Made by a program: the position numbers and the translations under genes. Shown here in pieces: positions 57,529 through 64,000 of a stretch of 64,000 nucleotides of DNA. This DNA is from Symbiodinium natans. Taxonomy: Eukaryota; Sar; Dinophyceae; Suessiales; Symbiodiniaceae. The DNA lies in the NCBI GenBank assembly GCA_905221605.1, contig CAJNDS010002402.1, positions 310,001 to 374,000 of the forward strand. The letters run 5' to 3'. The notes below the pieces were generated by a model. The model was not told where the DNA came from. It worked only from the letters and a program-made list of their open reading frames with translations, and did no database searches. The first letter of the stretch is position 1, and each line of letters begins with the position of its first letter.

Positions 57529-58300
57529 ATGTCTCAGTCTCACCCGCAAGCCATTGGGAATTCCAAGGCAGAAAACTCTTTTCCAGCACAGAAGGCAAAG
57601 ATTGGCCGTGCCAGTGAAGTGCTGGAACGGCAGGAGGCAGAAGTGCCAGAGCAACTCCGAAAAGAGTCGCAAGAACGGAATGTAAGCATAGGCAACTGGA
57701 GCTCATCCGCTCTTCCGCCCTCTTGCAGGAGCTGATCATCTACCCCGGTGAGCAGGCCCACTGCTCATGAATCATAGGCCCGGAAGAAGCGTTTAAACTC
57801 TGGGAGGAGAATGAGGAGCCCACTGAAAAGGCCAGTGGTCCACTGAACCCAGTCTGAGATGCGCTCGGTTGGTTTCAAAGCAGCCGAGGCTGGAGCCTGC
57901 TCATTGGTCACGAGCCCATACTTTTCTTGAAGCGCTGCCTTCCCAAAACGATCCTTTTTCGAGCAGTCCTGCTTGATTTAGGTGCTTTCATGGTGTGCGC
58001 TTCTGGTCACATTGGCTGCTTTCTGGTGAGACTTGTGGCGAGCGCTTGCCCATGCACCTTAGAGAGTGCCAGAAAGTCGAAAACATTGTCACTGAAGCTT
58101 TCAGGAAGATTAAAGACCTGTAAACACCAGTTCCGCACATTGCAACCAGTGGAATGATTGCCCTTTGATTGTGCACTCTTGGCCTCGAAGTGTGCACTCT
58201 TACGCCAGAATCACACTCGGCTTTCAAAACTGTCAATTGCAGGGCTGCAGGACCAGAGTGTGGAGATTGCGGCGTCTGCCTTGTCGCTCTTGGGACTTGT
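57529..58300 (+). other. Possible exons upstream of the CENP-C-like gene
   Basis: Charged helical frames occur at 57580-57680 (ASEVLERQEAEVPEQL) and 57780-57850 (EEAFKLWEENEEPTEKASG). At 58026-58124 a frame contains CGERLPMHLRECQKVEN, which resembles the second half of a C2HC zinc finger (the first Cys of the usual pair is not visible here). They precede the CENP-C-like gene on the same strand but are not obviously part of it. No joins established. Confidence 0.3.
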
Positions 58301-58413
58301 GATGCTTGGGGCATTTTGGGCTCTATGCTCTATGGGTCACAGAAGCGGAGAGCTATAGGTCCAACGAGTGCAGCGCCCCTTGCGCCCCCCTTGCGCCCCC
58401 TTGCGGACTTGGG

Positions 58414-59577
58414 ATGTCGGCTCTGTCCGAGACAGCCTCCGGGTCGCAGTCGGCAACGCCGGCGACTTCTGCAACTTCCGGACCCTCCAGACCCAAGAAG
58501 AGCATGTCTGAGCTACTGGCAAAAGTCACGTCGGATGTCCCCAGACAAAAGCTTTCAGAGAAAGATGTTGATGACTTCTTTCGTGCTGAGCTGTGGCGGC
58601 CAGAACAGAAGTCCTTTCGTGAACAGGTGCTTGACCGGGCAGCTGATCTTGCACCCTCAAGCAGTGCTGCACCACCGTCACCAGTGAGAACTCCACCAAG
58701 ACGCGGTCGGCCACCGGCAGCAGAGACCCCTCCCCCTTTGCCCCGGCCAGGGCGACCCAACCAAGGGAAAGAGGGCAAACTGAGTGCCGCCCCTCCCGTG
58801 GATCGCAAGCGTAAGAGCGAGGCGCAGCCGCCGACGAAGGCAAAGGTGGCGAAGGCTGGCTCTGCCAGCTCAGAGACCTCTCCAGTTGCCTCGCGGAGGC
58901 ACACAGTGAAGTCACCAGAGATGCCAAAGTCCATCCTCAAAAAGCCCTCCCCGAAGAATCAGAAACCCAAGAAGGCTATTGAAAAGCCAAACACATTGCA
59001 GAAGTCAACCCAGCGTCAAATCACCAAGCTGCAAGCCACGGGGGCTTTGACGCGTGTTCCGGTTGATGTCTTTGCCGAAGTGCACGTGAAGCCAGAGCCG
59101 CAGGAGAACGGAAAGCACGGACGTCCACAGAGGCGCAGGATGCCTCCACTACAAAGTTGGCGGAACGAGCGGGTGATTTACAAACGGACGGCCCGCTCTG
59201 CCGGGCCCTCCGTTGTCGCAGTCGAGCTCGACATGGCCCGGGCTCCCGATGTCCAGCTACCTGCCTTGCAACTCCCGCTGCCGGACATCGAGGCCTCGGA
59301 GTTTGCTGGCATATCCACACAAAGAATGGGCAGCAAGATCTACGCATTGCCTTGCACGGCCAGGGCAGGGCCCTGCACGATTGAGCTTTGTGGCCCAGGG
59401 CTGATTCACGTCTTGGACGGATCACTGCGGTTTGCGAAAGAGACAGACAAGCGGGAGAAGCTGGCGGATGTTGGCACCAGTATCTGTCTTAAGGATTCTG
59501 AAAGTCATTTGCTGGCTCCGGCCGATAAAGATGGCGAGGACTCAGGAGTTCGCTTCTTGTGGGTCGAGATCAGGTAA
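58414..59577 (+). CDS. CENP-C/Mif2-like kinetochore protein
   Basis: Intronless gene of 387 codons from ATG 58414; the in-frame ATG 58306 is less likely because its extension is not protein-like. Seen in order: a Ser/Thr-rich N-terminus; an AT-hook-like RRGRP (96-100); a long basic Pro/Lys/Ser-rich linker; the CENP-C signature (240-256, RRRMPPLQSWRNERVIY), matching the family pattern R-x-R-x-x-P-L-x-x-W-R-x-E-R-x-x-Y; then a cupin-like beta domain (about 315-387) ending RFLWVEIR like the Mif2/CENP-C dimerisation cupin. CENP-C links centromeric nucleosomes to the outer kinetochore; the signature motif normally binds the CENP-A tail and the H2A/H2B acidic patch. In a group with few histones and an extranuclear spindle this is of special interest. 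The protein is shorter than vertebrate CENP-C (about 940 residues) and nearer to fungal Mif2. Confidence 0.82.
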   Translation: MSALSETASGSQSATPATSATSGPSRPKKSMSELLAKVTSDVPRQKLSEKDVDDFFRAELWRPEQKSFREQVLDRAADLAPSSSAAPPSPVRTPPRRGRPPAAETPPPLPRPGRPNQGKEGKLSAAPPVDRKRKSEAQPPTKAKVAKAGSASSETSPVASRRHTVKSPEMPKSILKKPSPKNQKPKKAIEKPNTLQKSTQRQITKLQATGALTRVPVDVFAEVHVKPEPQENGKHGRPQRRRMPPLQSWRNERVIYKRTARSAGPSVVAVELDMARAPDVQLPALQLPLPDIEASEFAGISTQRMGSKIYALPCTARAGPCTIELCGPGLIHVLDGSLRFAKETDKREKLADVGTSICLKDSESHLLAPADKDGEDSGVRFLWVEIR

Positions 59578-60640
59578 ATGTACTGGTGGAAGGCCAGTGC
59601 ATTTGGGGTACTGCCTCCGTGTAGTGCTGGTATATACTGGTAGGGCTTCGCATATTGCACGGTCAATGCGCGTACAGCAGTTCAGTAGTTTCACCTTAAT
59701 GCTCCAGAGCCTCTGCGCTCATGTAGGAAATGTCGGAGATGTTTTCGTGATGGGTTGCTGCGAGACGAGGTGCGAATTTCGAGACTATGCAAAGTCTGAT
59801 GCTACAGGCTACGAGCAAGGTCGGAAGCAGCAACCGTGCACTGCCACAACAACCGTCCGTTGCCTCCTCTTCTCGCTACATAGAAAAAGCGAATCAGAGG
59901 GGCTTCGAGCTTCTTCGAGCTTCAACCTCGAAGCTGTCATCTAAGCCATCTAAGCTTGGCGTGGCTTAGCTGTGGCCTGATCTCCAGCACCCTGCGATGC
60001 CAAGGTTCACAGGTTTCACACGCAGCATTGATGTACTGTGGGCATATCATCACGCAGCAACGCAAGACTAAGTCTTCACGGCCTTGACGCCTTGAAGGCC
60101 TTGAATATTGTAGGTCTACTTAGATCCGCCGGGTCCTGTAGGCGGCACAGCATCACTCAGATCCTTGAAATTCGGAATCTGGTACACCTTGTCAAGAATT
60201 GGTGGGCTCTGTGACGTTGCCAGACAACAGCAGGCTGCTTGGGAGACGGTGTGCAACACGCCAGCAAGACACTGACGCCCGAACAAAACGCTGTTTCCAG
60301 GTCACTGGGCGTGATGGTCTCCGGTCAAGTGTACGACCTACATGTTCGTCACGTTTGCGCATGCGCATTGGGGGTCTTGGCCCTCTTACCACGGTCTCTT
60401 GCCCAGGCCAATGGTATCATCACCCCTGTGCAGGATTTGCCGGGCCCCCGGAGTCAAGAGGGATGTGCTATGACAAGTGGATGTCTGTGCCGACCTTGGG
60501 AGGTTGGGGAGCTATGGCTACCTCGAGGATGCTTCTTCTGAGGTGAGACCCCAACCTCTTTTTCATAGGGTGTGAGAGTAAGAGTCCTATGGCCATCTAT
60601 GGCCTATGTTGTTGTTCGCCGAGTTTTCTGATGTGATCAG
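59578..60640. other. Spacer with no recognised gene
   Basis: Follows the CENP-C-like gene. GCTTCGAGCTTC repeats occur at about 59904-59930 and TAAGCCATC repeats at about 59940-59958. Frames at 60199-60546 are open in several phases but show no motif. Confidence 0.4.
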
Positions 60641-60715
60641 GTCAAAGCCCGGAAAAGTGATGTTGCAAAGGCGGTGGCAGAGCTGAAGGCGGCCGCACAG
60701 GGCGCTGACTCTTAG
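60641..60715 (+). CDS. Terminal exon, possibly the end of a WHEP-like helical hairpin
   Basis: After a gatcag acceptor, 24 codons read VKARKSDVAKAVAELKAAAQ and a short tail to TAG. The spacing Lys-Ala-x-Lys-x-x-Val-x-x-Ala-Val-x-x-Leu-Lys recalls the second half of WHEP domains attached to aminoacyl-tRNA synthetases, which bind RNA or proteins. Upstream exons of such a gene were not found, and generic Lys/Ala-rich helices look similar, so this is tentative. A related Ala-rich frame follows at ~60756. Confidence 0.3.
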   Translation, partial: VKARKSDVAKAVAELKAAAQGADS

Positions 60716-61647
60716 GGAGTCTTTGGATTGCATATGTTTGCATGTTTTGCAGGCTGCGATAGAAGCAGCCCGTGCGAGTGTGGGACTCAGCTCACATGAG
60801 CTTACGAACTCAGGAGGGGCTGATCCATGCTATCTCGCAAGCCCATTTTTTGTGTTGCATCCCATTGCCGAGGCCAAGACGTGCACACAGAAGGCCAACT
60901 GCAGAACCTTCTTGCACGGGGCCACCTCATAAAAGGGAACACTGCCGCGGCCCCATTCCCAAGCAGCTCGTGCAGTGCGTGATGGCTCCTGTTCGTCACG
61001 AGCTGGAAAACAAATCTTCAACCGAAGTATGCGCAAGTTTTTGCTGGCTTTCGCAAGCAATTAACAAGGAAATGCATAAGCAAATGGCTTTGAGGGCAGA
61101 CGCGTGTCCCCGTCATACTATCGCACACCACCCGCACACACAGACTTTAGCCGTCCAGGGGCACCTTGGCATACTTCCATCGATCTATCTATCTGCGCGT
61201 TGTGCCAAGGGTCCTTGTGTTCGAGCTTCTTTGGAATGAAGCGGCAAGTCATAGCAAGTTTAGTGGTCGCGAGAGATTGGCGAAAGATCCGCCAAGGACG
61301 TTCGCAAGCGAAAGTTATGAGGATGGACATAGGCCTCGCGGAGGTTCGCGAAAGTATCTGCGAAAGACTTTACACTTTCGACGAAGAACGTCGATTTCCT
61401 CGTGCAGGAATTTGATTGGACGGTCGTCATCTAACATGCATATTGCCTAGTGCACATGACTACTGGTGGATAGCTGCCTGGCACATAAGCTGGTTCATTA
61501 GCTCGCTCATAGTGGAAGATGTGCGCACGCGTGGGGAAGGGTTTCCGTTCACAAGGAGTCAAGGAGTGCAAGATTGTTGTTTTCTCAGCTTCGGCTGTAC
61601 TGCAGCTCAAGGCCTCGGTTGAGTGTCAAGCTATAGCATCCTTTCTC

Positions 61648-62988
61648 ATGGTGGAAGAGAAGTCGCCATCACCAACGCTGCCAACGCCGTTTAAGATTCA
61701 TGTTCCTGACGACGATCTGGCAGATCTGAAAGCTCGGCTTGCGAGAACCAGGATTGTGCCAGATGAGATTCTAGATCGAGATGCTGACGCATCTGGTGCC
61801 TGGGCATATGGCACGGACAGGACGGTGCTGCAAGAGTATGTGTCACATTGGCTCCACAAGTATGACTGGCGAAAGAAGGAGGCAGAGCTGAACTCGCTGC
61901 CACATTTCCGAATGGAAGTGCAGGGCCTGCAGACTCATTTTATCCATCAGCGGTCTGAAAACCGTGACGCCATTCCGCTGCTTCTCGTGCACGGTTGGCC
62001 TGGTTCCATCGTGGAGTTCCTGAAGCTCTTACCCTTGCTTGCCGAGAAGTTCCATGTGGTCGCCCCAAGCATCCCTGGCTACGGTTGGAGCGAGGCCCCC
62101 AAGCGCAGAGGTGCGGGTGCACAGTTCATGGCAGACCACATGGCCGAGCTGATGCGAAAGCTAGGCTACGACACTTATGTTGCGCAAGGCGGCGACTGGG
62201 GTGCCATCATCACCTCGCTCGTTGCGCAGCGCTTCCCGCAGAACTGTGTGGCACTTCACATAAATATGTGCGTTGCGATTCCCAGTGATTGGTACGACGT
62301 CGTCAAGGCGTTGCTTGGATTGCCGTTCTGGACTCGAGAGGAGTGGGCAGGGCTCAAAACCACAATGTATTTCCAGAAGTATGAGACAGCCTATCAGAAG
62401 CTCCATGGCACAAAGCCACAAAGCCTCGGATACGGGCTCAACGACAGTCCAGTTGGGCTTTTGGCCTGGATCCTGGAAAAGTTCCAGAGCTGGAGTGACA
62501 GTCGTGGAGGTCGCCCGGAGGCGAGTGGCCTGACCATGGACGAGATTTTAACAAATGTTATGGTATATTGGACAACCCAAAGCATCACCTCCAGCCTGAG
62601 GCTCTACTATGAGACCTTGTCTATCCACCCGCCCCCCCAAAGCGATGCAAGCGATAAGGGGCGGAGCCGCTTCAAAGGTGTCAATGTGGCTGTGCCCACC
62701 GGAGTCTTGTGGGCCCACACCGATCTGTATAAACTGCCTCGCAACATCGTAGCGCTTTGCTATAACATCCGTCAGTGGAGCACGCCTTCCAAGGGAGGAC
62801 ACTTCTTTGCTTTTGAGCAGCCGCAGATCATGGCAGCTGACATCGAACGCTTTTTCTGCAAAACGCTGGACTTTCATCATTGCAAGAAGAACGCGCCATC
62901 CCCTGGCCGGCCGGTCCGCCCTGGAAAGTACATTCTCTTGGCCGTAATGGCTGCGGGGATTATTCGAGCATTGCGCTCTCGGCTGTAG
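61648..62988 (+). CDS. Microsomal-type epoxide hydrolase (EPHX1/EHN family)
   Basis: Intronless gene of 446 codons. ATG 61648 is chosen because the EHN domain begins about 12 residues later; the in-frame ATG 61519 only adds non-conserved sequence. Seen: an N-terminal EHN domain (about 13-105) that wraps the alpha/beta-hydrolase core; oxyanion motif HGWPGS (115-120); nucleophile Asp183 in GGDWG; lid with the Tyr-rich YQKLHGTKPQ segment; probable acid Asp359; catalytic His385 in GGHFFAFEQP. The enzyme hydrates epoxides to diols in detoxification or lipid metabolism. Unlike animal EPHX1 it lacks an N-terminal membrane anchor. It has instead a hydrophobic segment near 425-440 and ends Ser-Arg-Leu, a peroxisomal PTS1 signal. 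Peroxisomal or membrane-linked location is inferred. Confidence 0.93.
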   Translation: MVEEKSPSPTLPTPFKIHVPDDDLADLKARLARTRIVPDEILDRDADASGAWAYGTDRTVLQEYVSHWLHKYDWRKKEAELNSLPHFRMEVQGLQTHFIHQRSENRDAIPLLLVHGWPGSIVEFLKLLPLLAEKFHVVAPSIPGYGWSEAPKRRGAGAQFMADHMAELMRKLGYDTYVAQGGDWGAIITSLVAQRFPQNCVALHINMCVAIPSDWYDVVKALLGLPFWTREEWAGLKTTMYFQKYETAYQKLHGTKPQSLGYGLNDSPVGLLAWILEKFQSWSDSRGGRPEASGLTMDEILTNVMVYWTTQSITSSLRLYYETLSIHPPPQSDASDKGRSRFKGVNVAVPTGVLWAHTDLYKLPRNIVALCYNIRQWSTPSKGGHFFAFEQPQIMAADIERFFCKTLDFHHCKKNAPSPGRPVRPGKYILLAVMAAGIIRALRSRL

Positions 62989-63720
62989 TTGCAGTGTCAG
63001 CCCTCGTCCGTGTACTTTCCTTTGTAGCCCCAGCTGGCGGGCTTGCAACCCGTCCAAAGCCCATGAGACACGCATCAGCATATGCAGCATATGCGCACCC
63101 AGAAAGAAGACTCGTCCTGTTGCAGATCGGGAGGTGTGAGATCCGTCCTTGTGCCTGTGTGTCTCTGAGTGGCCAAGGATGCGGCGAGGGATGCTGCAGA
63201 GGCTGCAATGGCAATCTGCGAGGAGCAGCAGGACGGGGCTCTCTCAGAAGTCTCAAGAGAAGACCGAAGGCATCTGGCTTTACTGTAAGTAGATAAAATG
63301 AGGCTGCTTGAAATTGAGATCTTGTGTTTTTTGCAGAGGACAAGGCCTTGGAAGCCAAGGTTCATTTGACGGCCCGCTCCCGTGCTTTGCCAAACCTGTG
63401 CTCTCCAGAATTATCCCAGAATCCTCCAGCTGTTGCAGGTCTCCCGGATCAACCTCCGAATCCACGACTTCGAGTCTGCAGTTCAGGTCCGAAACCTGTG
63501 CAATGTTCAGCAAGTTTTTCCGAAGTAGCTGCATAGCAGACACCCGTCGCCAGGAGGTGCGAGAGGCACGGTAGAATGACCTCGGGATTGAGGAGGAAAG
63601 GGCACGGCCAAGCTGTGGTTTTGCTTTTGAAGGCCATCGCCATCTATCAGCAGACGGGAGAGGGCCGGAAGGAGGCAGCAGCATTCTACGAGTCGTTGGC
63701 TCTGCTAGCCATGTGACAGC
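62989..63720 (+). CDS. Helical exons of an unidentified gene
   Basis: After the epoxide hydrolase, a frame at ~63172-63288 reads as an Ala/Glu/Arg helix (AKDAARDAAEAAMAICEEQQ) and stops or splices at CTGTAAG. Another at ~63590-63714 contains KAIAIYQQTGEGRKEAAAFY followed by ESLALLAM, resembling one TPR helix pair. No joins are proven, and the two may belong to one TPR-type gene running off the right end. The rest of this stretch, and 63720-64000, shows nothing clear. Confidence 0.25.
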
Positions 63721-64000
63721 ACGTGACATCATGTGACCATGAGAAGCGGCAAGAAGCATGGTGGCCCGTGTTACCGAGATTTACCGAGGCTTGCAGGCGT
63801 CTGCATGGAATATGGCAACCTCAACGAGGGCCATCAAGCTGCTGACAAGGCGAGAGAAAACAGTGAAAGTTAGTTTCAAGCTCGCAGGTACCTCAAGAAC
63901 GCGTTGATGCATGAGCCATCTTTTCAGAATCTTGTCAAGGGTCGGCGCGCATTCCCCGATGTCAAAGGCCCAGGGGCTCTGGCAAAATGAAGCAGACAAG

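Noticed and set aside
1..64000. Bacterial origin or contamination, CRISPR arrays, insertion sequences, phage genes
   Set aside because: No operons, ribosome-binding sites, transposase or repeat-spacer structure; introns with family-consistent joins show a eukaryotic nuclear genome.

Overview
The window reads as nuclear DNA of a dinoflagellate, most likely a Symbiodiniaceae-like alga. Three things point there. Genes are spread over many short exons. Wherever reading frame and protein family fix both splice sites, most introns start with GC, some with GT and one clearly with GA, and nearly all end in AG followed by G. Nearly everything recognisable lies on the + strand. There are also plant/dinoflagellate-type TTTAGGG motifs, abundant simple repeats, and no bacterial operon structure.

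Layout. 1-3.9 kb: no convincing gene. 3.9-5.4 kb: intronless phytanoyl-CoA-dioxygenase-like gene. 6.4-10.8 kb: multi-exon protein with Arg/Ser, Gly-rich and long Pro-rich segments. 13.1-13.7 kb: 3' end of a RanBP2-type zinc-finger gene. 14.7-21.2 kb: ubiquitin-specific protease (USP) in at least 18 exons, with an intronless phosphonatase-like HAD hydrolase (15.25-15.97 kb) inside one of its introns. 23.3-23.9 kb: exon with an EH/EF-hand-like helical domain. 24.0-24.4 kb: large microsatellite. 25.5-28.2 kb: coiled-coil/ankyrin exons. 28.9-36.6 kb: scattered coiled-coil exons. 38.2-40.1 kb: POT-family transporter with a single GC-AG intron. 41.1-42.75 kb: unrecognised intronless 551-residue protein. 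43.5-44.3 kb: weak exons. 46.9-47.4 kb: exons of a possible dinoflagellate AP2-like family. 48.7-52.3 kb: four tandem Tudor-like units, each split over two exons. 52.5-58.2 kb: unassigned exon-like pieces. 58.4-59.6 kb: CENP-C-like kinetochore protein. 60.6 kb: possible WHEP-like terminal exon. 61.6-63.0 kb: microsomal-type epoxide hydrolase with a peroxisomal C-terminus. 63.2-63.7 kb: helical exons.

The genes do not form one pathway. The window is a same-strand run of unrelated genes. Intron-rich genes (USP, Arg/Ser-Pro-rich, RanBP2 finger, Tudor) alternate with intronless or nearly intronless ones (dioxygenase, HAD hydrolase, POT, 551-aa protein, CENP-C, epoxide hydrolase). That mosaic fits repeated reinsertion of mature mRNA, a known process in dinoflagellates. 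The HAD gene inside the USP intron is the clearest case. Exon joins below were worked out by eye from frame and family consensus, and no transcript data were available.
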